Positions 1 through 11,300 of a stretch of DNA of 64,000 bases are shown here, piece by piece. Both the position numbers and the translations under genes were made by a program. Source of the DNA: an uncultured Bacteroidota bacterium (GTDB lineage Bacteria; Bacteroidota; Bacteroidia; 2-12-FULL-35-15); contig CAINDA010000052.1 of the NCBI GenBank assembly GCA_903847205.1, positions 62,001-126,000 on the forward strand. Direction: 5' to 3'. The notes beneath the pieces were generated by a model, which searched no databases, was not told the DNA's origin, and saw nothing but the letters and a program-made list of their open reading frames with translations. The first letter of the stretch is position 1; every line of letters begins with the position of its first letter.

Positions 1-1203
1 ATATATACCGCAACACCAGCAGGTTTGGTTTTTGTACATGTTAATACCGGCCAGATTAATTTGGGGTTAAGCGCTCCCGGCACTTACACTGTAACTAATA
101 CTATTCCGGTAAGCGGAACATGCCTTTCGGCAATTGCAACAACGGTTATTACAATAAGCCCTGCGCCTATTGCAAGTGCGGCATCCGGTTCTCAAAATAT
201 TTGTTCCGGCAGCGGCACAGCCATTATACTGACAAGCACAGCTGCCGGAACAATTTATACCTGGACAGTAAGTGAAACCGGAGTGACAGGAGGCACAGGC
301 AGTACAGGAACAAATATTGCTCAGCTATTAACTTTAACAGGGCCGAATCAAGGTTCTGCAGTTTATTCAATAGTTCCTACAGCCGGTGGCTGCATAGGTT
401 TACCGACACTGCTGCCAATTACAATTTATCCTCTGCCTGTTTCAGATACTTCTGCTTTGTTGATTAAGTCTGCAAATTGTAATGATACAACAGGTTTTAT
501 AAAAGGTATTGTAATGACTTCCGGTAACAGTCCGTTCCACTATGTGTGGAAAGATTCGGCTGGTATTACTGTAGGCGACAGTCTAAACTTAATTAATGCC
601 CAGCCCGGCAGATATACACTGACTATTACAGATGCCAGTGGCTGTTCCACCACGGCCGGAACTTATACCATTACCTCTACAGCAATTATTACTGCGGCGT
701 TTACTGTTAATCCAACAACCGGGGAAACCCCTTTGACCGTTAATTTTACAAATAACAGTACAAATGCTTCTCATTATTTGTGGCAGTTTGGAACCGGCGA
801 CACTTCAAATGTGGTAAACCCCGCCTATGTTTATATTCCGCTTGGAAATTTTACAGTGTGTCTGCGGGCTGATAATGGCGGGCTATGCGCCGATACAGCA
901 TGCTCTACAATAGATATTTATATTAACTCCATGTTTCTTATACCAAATATATTTTCACCAAACGGAGATGGCGTGAATGATGTGTTTACAATTCAATCGA
1001 AAGGTTTGAGAACACTAGATGCTGAAATATACAACCGCTGGGGGGAAAAACTATACGAGTGGCACACCACCAGCGGCGGATGGGACGGGTATTCCGCCAG
1101 CGGGGTGCGTTGTACTGAAGGCACTTATTATTTTATTGTGAACGCTCTAGGAATTGACGGAAAAAAATATTTTGAAAAAGGTGCATTTAATTTGGTACAT
1201 TAA
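1..1203 (+). CDS. T9SS type-B secreted adhesin-like protein, C-terminal part (5' end outside window)
   Basis: The reading frame is open from base 1, so the real start lies upstream. Only about 400 C-terminal residues are visible. In order they hold a PKD-like/Ig-like repeat (bases about 150-430), a SprB-like repeat (about 470-690), a PKD domain with the core WQFGTGDTS (about 690-920) and a CHU_C gliding-motility-associated C-terminal domain (about 930-1200). The CHU_C domain carries the signatures PNIFSPNGDGVND, YNRWGEKLYEW and GGWDG. This domain is the type B sorting signal of the type IX secretion system, so the protein is predicted to cross the outer membrane and end up on the surface or outside the cell. 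The last 250 residues are strongly similar to the end of the next gene (1467-4808), so the two are tandem paralogues. The ligand or substrate cannot be read from the sequence. Confidence 0.85.
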   Translation: MYTATPAGLVFVHVNTGQINLGLSAPGTYTVTNTIPVSGTCLSAIATTVITISPAPIASAASGSQNICSGSGTAIILTSTAAGTIYTWTVSETGVTGGTGSTGTNIAQLLTLTGPNQGSAVYSIVPTAGGCIGLPTLLPITIYPLPVSDTSALLIKSANCNDTTGFIKGIVMTSGNSPFHYVWKDSAGITVGDSLNLINAQPGRYTLTITDASGCSTTAGTYTITSTAIITAAFTVNPTTGETPLTVNFTNNSTNASHYLWQFGTGDTSNVVNPAYVYIPLGNFTVCLRADNGGLCADTACSTIDIYINSMFLIPNIFSPNGDGVNDVFTIQSKGLRTLDAEIYNRWGEKLYEWHTTSGGWDGYSASGVRCTEGTYYFIVNALGIDGKKYFEKGAFNLVH

Positions 1204-1466
1204 GGAAACTTCAACAGCAACTTTATAAAACCATTTGTATAAATGAAAAAAACAGTATAGTTGCTTAGTAGTTAAGACCGATTTCATTACTATATAATTT
1301 ACGAAAAAGAACTATTCACATGATGAACCTCCATCGGAGGGAGGGGAGGACACTCAACCAGCAAAGTTCTCCTTATTGAATACAGATTTTATTTCACTAA
1401 AAATGCGTTTGGTATAAGTAAAAATTTAAACGCAGCATTTTCATCAGGTTATTAAAGCCAATTACC

Positions 1467-4400
1467 ATGAAACGATTGTTGCCATTATTTATTTATCAGG
1501 AGGAATTTCTTTACACTTTCTTCCTCATCTGTTTCTTAACGATATTCACAAGAACAAGTGTTTTTGCCCAGTCGGCCTGTCCCGCAGTTTCTATTACTCC
1601 TTCTAATGTTGGTATTTGCAATGGCTGCACTAACCTTACAGCTCACGTGCAAGGGAGTGTTTCAACAACTTCTTATTCTGTTTCGGCCATACCTTATGTT
1701 CCATTTTCTTTTAATACAGGCACGCCGATTCTTGTAAACATTGATGATCAATGGTCAAATGTAATTACCATTCCGTTTTGTTTCCAGTTTTATGGAAACA
1801 CTTATAATCAATTAGTAATTGGTTCAAATGAGATAATCTCTTTTGATTTATCATATGCTGGAGGAAGCTGTCCCTGGAATTTAAGCGGTGCCCCAATTCC
1901 AACAAATACTTTACCCACAAATAGTATTATGGGGCCTTATCAGGATATTGACCCGACAAATATGGGAAACATTTATTGGCAGATTACCGGTACAGCACCC
2001 TGCCGCACATTTGTTGTTTCGTTTTTTAACACTCCCTACTTTGGCGACCCGAACAGCGTTAGTCCTGGTTATTGCACAGGTCCTCTGTTTGCTACGAGCC
2101 AGATTGTTTTCTATGAAACAACAAACATTATTGATATTAATATTCAAAACAAACCCGATTGTAATGGATGGAACAGCGGTTTTGCTATTGAAGGAATTCA
2201 GAATGCAGCCGGAACGAATTCGGTAACTGTTCCTGGAAGAAATCGCACTGTTTGGACAGCCAACAATGACGCTTATCGTTTTACTCCAACGGGAGCGCCG
2301 CAATATAATTTAACATGGTATGATCCAGCAAATACTGTTATCGGCACTTCACCGACTATAAGCGTATGTCCTACTATTACTACCACCTACAGGGCAACAA
2401 TAGTGAATACTACCTGCAGCACCCCTCTTACCGTCTCTGCCACAGCAACTGTAACTGTAAATCCAAGCCCTGCGCCCGTAATAACAGCAAACGGTCCTAC
2501 CACATTCTGCTCCGGAGGAAGCGTTACCCTTGATGCGGGTTCCGGCTACAGCAGTTATTCCTGGAGCAACGGGGCTGCCACACAGACTATAAATGTGACT
2601 GCTTCCAGCACACTTACCATAACAGTAACTAATAGTTTCGGATGCACCGGTACTGCATCTATGGCGGTTCTTGTTAAACCCGTTCCTTTTGCTATTGCAA
2701 GTTCCTCATCGCAAACGCTATGCTCCGGAGACTCAACTTCTATTGCGTTAAGCAGTTTTACACCGGGTACTACTTTTTCATGGACGGCATTATCTACAGG
2801 GGTCAATGGTGCCTCAAACGGTTCGGGAGTCTCTATCAACCAAACCTTAAACACTTCAGGAACAAGTCAGGGCACAGTAATGTATACTATTACCCCGACA
2901 GCAAATAGCTGTATAGGAAATCCAATTAATGTGATAGTTACTGTTAATCCTGTTCCTTCGGCAACAGCAATCCCGGCAACACAAACAATTTGTTCGGGAA
3001 GCACAGCTTCAATTGCATTAACAAGCAATGTTTCAGGAACTGCATTCACATGGACCGTAACAGAAACAGGAGCTTCTGGCGGAACAAACGGTTCTGGATC
3101 AAGTATTACAGATATTCTTATTCCAACCGGCTCTGTTCCAGGCACGGCAGTTTATATAATAAGCTCAGCAGCAAATGGGTGCTCAGCCCCGTCCGATACA
3201 GTTATTATTACAGTTAATCCTAATCCCGGAGCTGTAGCCTCTGCAACTCCTGCATCAGCAACAGTTTGTTCAGGCGATAATACAGCTATTGCTTTAAACA
3301 GCACTTCACCCGGCACCACTTTTTCCTGGACTGTTTCACAAGCCGGAGTCAGCGGTGCCGCTCCCGGCACCGGCGCATTAATTGCGCAGACATTAACAAT
3401 TACCAGTGCATCACAAGGCACCGCAGTTTATACCATTACTCCTTCGGTAAATGGCTGCAGCGGAAATCAAATAACTGTTACTATTACTGTTAACCCCATT
3501 CCTGCTGTCTCAGTTACCGGAAGTGCGCAAACCATTTGTTCCGGGAACGCCGATTCTATTTCAATAACAAGTAACCTGCCGGGAAGTACTTTTATGTGGA
3601 CAGCGCTGCAGGCGGGTGTATCGGGAGCTACAGCAGATTCAGGCGCAGTTATTTCTCAAATATTGATTGCAGCAGGAAGTTCGGCAGGAACTGCTGTTTA
3701 TAATATAATCGCAGCAGTAAACGGATGTCAAAGTTCGTCTCTGATCTACACTGTAACTGTTAAACCGGCACCTGTTATAACAGCCCTTGCAGCATCGCAC
3801 GTTATTTGTACCGGAGGCAGCACACCCATTGTATTATCAAGTAATTTAACAGGCACGAATTTTTCCTGGACTGCTGTTCAGACGGGTGTTTCAGGGGCCT
3901 CTCCAGGATCAGGATCAAACATTGGGCAGCTGTTAACCCTTACCGGAACAGGAGCCGGTACCGCATCATACATGATTACATCTGTTACGGCCGGCTGTAT
4001 TGGAGCACCAATAACTATAACAGTTACAGTTAATCCATTGCCTGTACTTAATATTTCTTCCGTTGTAATTAACCCTGTAAATTGCCATAACACAGGCGGT
4101 TCAATATCCAATGTTTTGATAACATCAGGACAAAATCCATTTACTTATCACTGGAAAGATTCGCTGGGCAGCACAGTTGGAACGTCCGACAATCTTGGAA
4201 ATACTGGGGCAGGAAAATATACATTAACTGTCACCGACAGCAATGGATGTTCTGCGACTTCGACACCATTTACAATCGGCGCAGCAGCTCCTGTTACTGC
4301 CTCTTTTAGCTCAAATCCAATGAGCGGCGAAACCCCTTTAACCGTTGCTTTTACCAACAACAGTGTTGGTGCATCGACCTATTTCTGGACCTTCGGCACC

Positions 4401-4808
4401 GGTGATACATCGACGGTAATAAATCCAACATTTATTTACATACCTCTTGGAACGTTTACAGTTTGTTTAATCGCAGTAAGCTCAACTGGCTGTAGAGATA
4501 CTGCCTGCGCTGCGATTGAAGTACACATCAACTCTGTTTTTATAATACCCAACGTGTTTTCACCAAACGGGGACGGCGTGAATGATGTGTTTGCAGTAAA
4601 ATCAAGAGGTTTGAAAACCCTTGATGCAGAAATATTCAACCGCTGGGGAGAAAAACTTTACGAATGGCACACCACGGGAGGAGGCTGGGATGGGCGCACA
4701 GCCAGCGGAGTTCTTTGTACGGAGGGCACTTACTATTTCATATTAAATGCATCTGGAATTGACGAAAAAAAATATTTTGAAAAGGGCTCATTTTCTTTGG
4801 TTCACTAA
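1467..4808 (+). CDS. T9SS type-B secreted protein with five PKD-like repeats
   Basis: A 1113-residue secreted protein. It has an N-terminal signal peptide (residues 1 to about 35, ending VFAQ), a unique head (about 36-330), and an Ig-like domain with the core YSWSNG (about 337-400). Five tandem PKD-like repeats of about 88-90 residues follow (about 405-860). Each starts with a QT(I/L)CSG-type motif, continues with FSWT and a Gly/Ser/Ala-rich loop, and ends with an ITVNP-like linker. After these come a SprB-like repeat (about 865-945), a PKD domain with FWTFGTGDTS (about 948-1022) and a CHU_C type B sorting domain (about 1024-1113, PNVFSPNGDGVND). The family is known to be exported by Sec and then by the type IX system, usually as adhesins or cell-surface filaments. 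The specific role here is unknown. The C-terminal third is a close paralogue of the gene upstream. The ATG at 1467 is chosen because it places a normal signal peptide at the N terminus. Confidence 0.88.
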   Translation: MKRLLPLFIYQEEFLYTFFLICFLTIFTRTSVFAQSACPAVSITPSNVGICNGCTNLTAHVQGSVSTTSYSVSAIPYVPFSFNTGTPILVNIDDQWSNVITIPFCFQFYGNTYNQLVIGSNEIISFDLSYAGGSCPWNLSGAPIPTNTLPTNSIMGPYQDIDPTNMGNIYWQITGTAPCRTFVVSFFNTPYFGDPNSVSPGYCTGPLFATSQIVFYETTNIIDINIQNKPDCNGWNSGFAIEGIQNAAGTNSVTVPGRNRTVWTANNDAYRFTPTGAPQYNLTWYDPANTVIGTSPTISVCPTITTTYRATIVNTTCSTPLTVSATATVTVNPSPAPVITANGPTTFCSGGSVTLDAGSGYSSYSWSNGAATQTINVTASSTLTITVTNSFGCTGTASMAVLVKPVPFAIASSSSQTLCSGDSTSIALSSFTPGTTFSWTALSTGVNGASNGSGVSINQTLNTSGTSQGTVMYTITPTANSCIGNPINVIVTVNPVPSATAIPATQTICSGSTASIALTSNVSGTAFTWTVTETGASGGTNGSGSSITDILIPTGSVPGTAVYIISSAANGCSAPSDTVIITVNPNPGAVASATPASATVCSGDNTAIALNSTSPGTTFSWTVSQAGVSGAAPGTGALIAQTLTITSASQGTAVYTITPSVNGCSGNQITVTITVNPIPAVSVTGSAQTICSGNADSISITSNLPGSTFMWTALQAGVSGATADSGAVISQILIAAGSSAGTAVYNIIAAVNGCQSSSLIYTVTVKPAPVITALAASHVICTGGSTPIVLSSNLTGTNFSWTAVQTGVSGASPGSGSNIGQLLTLTGTGAGTASYMITSVTAGCIGAPITITVTVNPLPVLNISSVVINPVNCHNTGGSISNVLITSGQNPFTYHWKDSLGSTVGTSDNLGNTGAGKYTLTVTDSNGCSATSTPFTIGAAAPVTASFSSNPMSGETPLTVAFTNNSVGASTYFWTFGTGDTSTVINPTFIYIPLGTFTVCLIAVSSTGCRDTACAAIEVHINSVFIIPNVFSPNGDGVNDVFAVKSRGLKTLDAEIFNRWGEKLYEWHTTGGGWDGRTASGVLCTEGTYYFILNASGIDEKKYFEKGSFSLVH

Positions 4809-5329
4809 AAAAACAAAAATTAATCCAATGAATGCCCCAGAAGCAGAGCTGGCGGGGTATCAAACAAAAGAAACTACGGACTTTTTAATTTAGATGCAAT
4901 GCATCTGGGTATTGACCGATAAAGACTAATAAAACCACTGTCTTTTTTAAAATAATACTACTCATATAAAAACTAGCTGTACTGCGGTATTTTTCAGCAA
5001 CATCAAACATTTCAGTAGTTTTTTTGAAACTATATTTCTAATTTTGCAGAGGCAGCGATTATTGATTTATTTCCCAGAAAAAAAATTCATATTTAAACAA
5101 TAAATTCTTTACGAATTTATCTAATGATATTAAAGAAGATTGATTACACAGGCTTTGTATAAAGTTTTCAATTTTTTATTAATAGCACCGGCAGGTTTAT
5201 ATATTTAAACGGGAATTTTTACACGAATTTTTTAATGATCCGAATGCAACTGATTTTTGATTTTAGGCGTCATTCGGTTATGATTTATTGGACAGAAGCT
5301 TTAATTATTTTTATTCAAAAAGGCAAAGT
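4809..5329. other. 520-bp intergenic region with one candidate -7 element
   Basis: No gene is seen. TAATTTTG at 5039-5046 fits the Bacteroidota -7 consensus TAnnTTTG, but no good -33 element lies at the usual spacing. If it is used, the next gene would have a leader of about 280 nt. The rest is AT-rich and unremarkable. Confidence 0.3.
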
Positions 5330-8300
5330 GTGAAAAAACTTTTACTAACATACTTTATTTTTTTAGGTTACACCGGATGGAGCCAGATGGTTACCATTAA
5401 CAGTACTGTTCCTGCGCAGATGACTGTCTGCGGAGCTGACCAAACCTTTACCGTAGATATTTACAACCCTTCCCCTTTTATTATTACAAACGACACATTG
5501 AAAATTACTATGCCGATGGGCATATACTACACCCCTTCCTCAGTAACCGGAGCGGGTGATTTGGGCTATGCACCTTTTCCTGCCCCGCCGAATACAATAC
5601 TTTTTTTATTATCAAGCATTCCAACATTAACAAGTCTGCATATCACTTTTAGGGCCTCGGCTCAATGCGTTGTTCTATATTTTATTGCCGGTGGCGGCAT
5701 CACAAAAAACAGTATGCGTGTTAATTATACGGCCTTTAATCCTTACACCAATACGCCGGTCGGCAATTTTTATAATACCAGCAATACTTCCACCTATCTT
5801 ATCAGGTCGCCTTACCTCACTATTTCATCAGTCACCAATCAAACTTTTGTTGGTAGTATCGGCGGTACATTTACCCGCTGCATCACCATTGTTAACGGCG
5901 GGTTTGGCGAACTCAGCACATTTACTTTTACCGATATTCACGCATCCGGAATTCAAATTGTTTCAGTAGATCACGGTGTATTAACATATATTGGAGCAAC
6001 TGCAAAAGTTGTACTGGGTGCGGCAGATTTTACAACAGTCGGCAATCATAACAATTTATTTGAGAGCGGGGAAAGTATAACTATATGCGAAACTGTGCAT
6101 ATTAATGATTGTATTTCAGGAACGTCCAATTTAAAGGCCTTTTGGGGCTGCGGTGTTAACTCATGCCAGTCGTCTATTTCCACAGCCAACGTTGTTTTTC
6201 CAAATTATGTTCCGAATTTACAATTCACCCCTGATAACGGAACTATATACTCTCCTATGAATTCCTGTATCGGCGGTGGAAATGCAAGTCCGCAGGTACT
6301 GAAGATAGTAAACACAGGCTTAGGTCAGGCAACCAATGTGCAGTTAGATATTTTTCAGGCAACCGGCACCGGTTATAACTGTAATGTGGGCTCTAGCATG
6401 GATGTTGCCTCACTTACCATGCAGCATGGTATTGGAGGAGCCACTACTCCTCTTACACCCACCAGTACCCAAGCCGCCTGCGGGCACGCCTTAACCTGCC
6501 TCGCCGGGGCGAAAGGAAGGATGCAGCTAAACATCCCCACAATTAATTCGGGGGATACTATTTACATAAGATGGAACACCTATAGCTGCTGTTACAATGC
6601 CTGCACAAACACGGGTCAAAGCTATATCAATGGATGGCGCTACAAGGGCAGCTACCAGAGTATATGCCAAAACAATTATGTTATTTATGAAAATTGGGGG
6701 CGCGTATATTCAAATATTTATGGGGCTTTAACACCAGACGGATCGCCATCTACATTGAACAATGGGCAGACCGGGCACTTTAATTTTTTGTTTTCCAACT
6801 ATGGTAACTCCTACACAGCAGGGCCGGGAGCCTATTGGAAATTTGATTTTACACTGCCTCCACTTTCCTGTTTAACGTATTCCAATATTCACATTTTAAG
6901 CTATGATGGTGTAACTGTTTGGAGCCCCACCTCAATAACGCCTTCAGGCAATATTGTGTCTGCAGTTTTCAACGGCTCGCCCCCTTTTAACCTTAACCAG
7001 GGGGAATTAATGATTGATCTCACATTAAATTGCGGACTCTGCAATGGAATTGACAGTTTAACTGCCGTAAGTGTTAAATCGTATTATGTGCCTAATAATA
7101 CCTGCGGCTGTCAGATCGGTATCTCCTGCCAAAGCGAAGCATTTAACGTTAACTGCCCTTCACCCTGTCCGGTAGGCTTGTTTTTCAACAACTTTGATAT
7201 GTCGCGCACAAGCTATGGTAAACCCGATAATGAACCGGGCGGAGGAAACGGCATTCCAGACGGAGCAGGAAGTTTAAATTTTGCAAAAATAAAAACCAAC
7301 AGGGCAATGTTCGGTGATACCATTACCACCAAGTTCACCGGGATAACCAATCTCGATATCGGACATCCCTCACTTCCATACTTATATGCCGTTTCTACAA
7401 TCAGCAATGGTTCCGTGTTAAGTTTTCTGGATGCAAAATTATTTATTTACAGGGGGGGCTCTCTTTTTGCAACCTGCACCAATATTACGCCTTCAATATC
7501 CACAATGGGGGCTGACCGCATTTTTTCATATGATATCAGCGACTCAGCTTTAATTTTTAACGGGTGCGTCACAGCAGGTTTTGATTTTGCAACTTTTGAT
7601 TCTCTGATATTAATGCCACGCTATAAAGTTACTACCAATATCGGCAACGTTACTCCATTAAACTGTTCTTCAACACATCAGTTTTATCTCGCTGATATGG
7701 CCCACCCGACTTTAGCCTCTCACAAATTCAAGTGCGGTAATTACAGCGGTAACACAACTGTAGTAGGCTATTTTTATCACATGGAGGAACAGGGAAGTTA
7801 TGATACCAAATCCTGCAGCACAGTTCCATTATCGCTGAATTATTATTTAAGTATCGGCCCATGGGATAACAACAATGCCGGCGGAAATTTCTTTCCCTAT
7901 GAATACCGCAACTGGGCGCATATTAAAAACTTAACAGCTGAAGTTCCATACGGTTACACTTTTGTTTCAGCAAGATTCAATGCGGTAAGAACTGCAGGAA
8001 CTTTAGTTACAAGCAACAGCGGATGGATCACTGTTACGCCGAGCAATCCTAATTCAGATACACTTTCCTTTCCTGTTGAGCAATATTACCAGGGTTACGG
8101 CGGATCAATTCCATTGAGTGATGATGGTTTTGACGGGACTTTAGAAGTAACCATTGAACCTAGCTGTACTGTCGTTCCTGAAGTGTATGAGAACGTGAAA
8201 AATGATGAAACATTTGCTCCGACCAGTTTTTTAAGCGGGCCGGGAAGTGATACAACCTATTTAACTAGGTCAGATGATAATATAGTTTATGATGCCCCGG

Positions 8301-11300
8301 TTTTAACATTGCAGTCGCCGCTGCCATCGATACTTGCTCTAACAAATACTGTAACCTGGGATGTCATTATTTCCAATACGTCCAATGTTTCTAATGCTGT
8401 AAACACTTGGCTAAGTGCACCTGCAATAACGGGTGTTACAATAACTCACATGATTGATCTGACAGGGGGCGCAACAATAACTCCGGTTGGCGGCATTTAT
8501 CCGGTTGGTGCAGTAAATGCAATGGGGACAAGGACTTTGAGGTTAACAGGAACCTATACCTCCTGCTCTCCCGACAGTATTATTGTTTATTCAGGCTGGA
8601 ATTGTGCTGCAGGATATCCTGCAAATCTTGCAAGCTACCCTTGCCCTAAAAAAAGAATTGCATTAACATTAACCCCTCTTATGCCTGCCCTTATTGTGGA
8701 TCCAACCGGTCCAACCGGAACTATACAGCTCTGCGATACAGCCAGCTACACAGCCAAAGGGCTTAATGTTCAATTAGGAACAGCCTTTCATGTTGTACTT
8801 ACTGCAACACTTCCTACTGGAGTTGCAATAAAACCAGGATCTTCCATGATTAGTTATCCAATCATCAACCCTTATTTCCATATTTCAGATCCTTCTCAAT
8901 CAGGGAATATATGCACCTGGGATATTTCTGCAGCAGACAGCCTAATCGGAGTAAATGGATTACTGGGAATTCTTGACTCTGCATTGAACTCATTTAATCT
9001 TAAGTTTAAAGTTACTACAAGCTGCGGCTATGTTTCGGGAAGTAATATCAGTTTTATTTTAAAAGGAAAAGCCACCTGCGGTGCTGATGCACCTGAAAAC
9101 ATCTGCCTTGCTCCCGATTTAAATATTACCGGTATAGCAGTACCTTATGCTGCGGTTATTAAATTAAGCACTACTTATGTTTCGCCATGTGCTGGCTATT
9201 CAACTATGCATGTTGCAGTTCATAACAACGGCCCTACAAGTTTCGCAAACACCGATTCTATAACTGTTACTCTGCCGGTGGGCGTTCCATTTGTTGCCGG
9301 TTCATTTATTGGAATTCATAATGGTCCGGTTAGCGGCGTTCCCAAGGTTTCAAGCCTTAACGGGAATACCTACTTAACATGGAAGCTGCCTGCGGGCGTT
9401 GTTATGGGAGACAGCACTGTTTTTAATTTTCAATATATCGGCAACCCTCATGAACTAGGCTGCGGGATTATTTTCTTTGAGGCGAAAACGTACAGCATAA
9501 GCATTGTTAACTGTATATCAAACGGACTCCCCTGTGTAACAAATGTTACTTCGGCTGACACAACACTTGCTGTGTTTACATATAAAGCTTATCTTGCTCT
9601 CAGCAACGGCAGTGCAGTATCGGTACCTCACCCTCCAGGCGGAGAAAGGGTTACTGCGAGTTATGATATTACCAATACAGGGCAGGCCATTCTTACTGAC
9701 GCTGATTCCATTGTCCAGTTTTTTTATGACGCAAATGCCGACGGCATTCTCAACGCAGGTGATGTGTTTTTAGCAGAAGATACACTTATAATTCCAAAAG
9801 ACAGCACAGTAAGGTTTACTTCCACTTTTAATGTTCCGGCGGGAATGGCCTGTTCAATTATTGCTTTCATTGATCCCCGAGTTAATTCATGCGTATGTGA
9901 TTCTTCACAGCTGCTTATGCATGCATCTTTAGCCAGTTTAGGAAGAGACAGCATTATGTGTTCGGGGCAGACATTAACACTGAGCTATCCTCCTGTAACC
10001 GGCTATACCTACAGCTGGGCGCCGGGAACCAGTTTAAGCAGCACCAGTATAGCCAATCCTGTGCTGACAGCATTAAATTTAACAGCCGCTCCTGTTACAA
10101 CAACCTATGTCCTTGCCACAACCCGGATGACATGCTCCTCAACAGATACAATTAAAATCACTGTAAATCCTATTCCAATTTCTATTGCAGGAACAGATAT
10201 TACTACCTGCTCAAGTGCTACGCCTGGTAACATCGGCGCCCCATCTAATCCCGGCTATATATACAGCTGGTCTCCGGCAGCAGGACTAAGCAATCCGGCT
10301 ATGTCCAATCCTACAGTAACATTGGCTTCGCCGGATACGACCGCATACATTATAACTTCCACTGCTTATGGATGCTCTGGATTAGATACAGTGATAGTAA
10401 CTATAAATCCAATTCCACCATCTCATGCCGGCGCAGATATTCTTTCCTGCCCAAGCAGCACCCCTGGTAATCTCGGAACGGCAAACCATCCAGGTTATGC
10501 TTACAGCTGGACACCGTCTGCCGGGCTGAGCGATCCGGCGATATCAAACCCTACTGTCAGTTTAACCGCCCCGGGTACAACTTCTTATATTGTAACCACA
10601 ACTGCTCCCGGCTGTATATCAACGGATACAGTTATAGTAAAAGTAAATCCTTCGCCTACCGGAGTAATAGCTGGAACAACCGAGCTTTGTGCAGGCGCCG
10701 CTGCACCGAATATTACCTTCACAGGAGCTGCTGGTACTGCACCTTACACTTTTACTTATAAAATCAACGGAGGTGCTGCATTGACAGTGCGAACTTCCGG
10801 CGGTAATAGTATAACCGTGCCGGTGCCGACAACCGTGCCGGGAACATTTATATATAAAATGATCAGTGTTCAGGATTCAAGTTCGACCGTATGCTCATCA
10901 TCATTGAATGACAGCGTTATTGTAATCGTAGATCCATTACCTTCCGCCTTGGTGAGCGGTACAACCGCAGTATGCCAGGGGGGAATTCCACCCAATATAA
11001 CCTTTACAGGGGCAGGCGGTACTGCGCCTTATACTTTTACATATACAATCAATAGCGGCGCTAACCTAACGGTGACTACAACAAGCGGAAACAGTGTTAC
11101 CGTTGCTGCACCAACGACTGCTGCAGGAACATTTATTTACGATTTAGTAAGTATAAGAGACGCAAGCATTACCACCTGCAGCAATGCACAAAGCGGAAGT
11201 GCAGCAATAACGGTGAATGGGCTGCCGGCCGCTGCTATAACAGGAACCACTGCTGTATGTTTATTCGCCAATTCACCAAACATTATCTTTGCGGGATCAG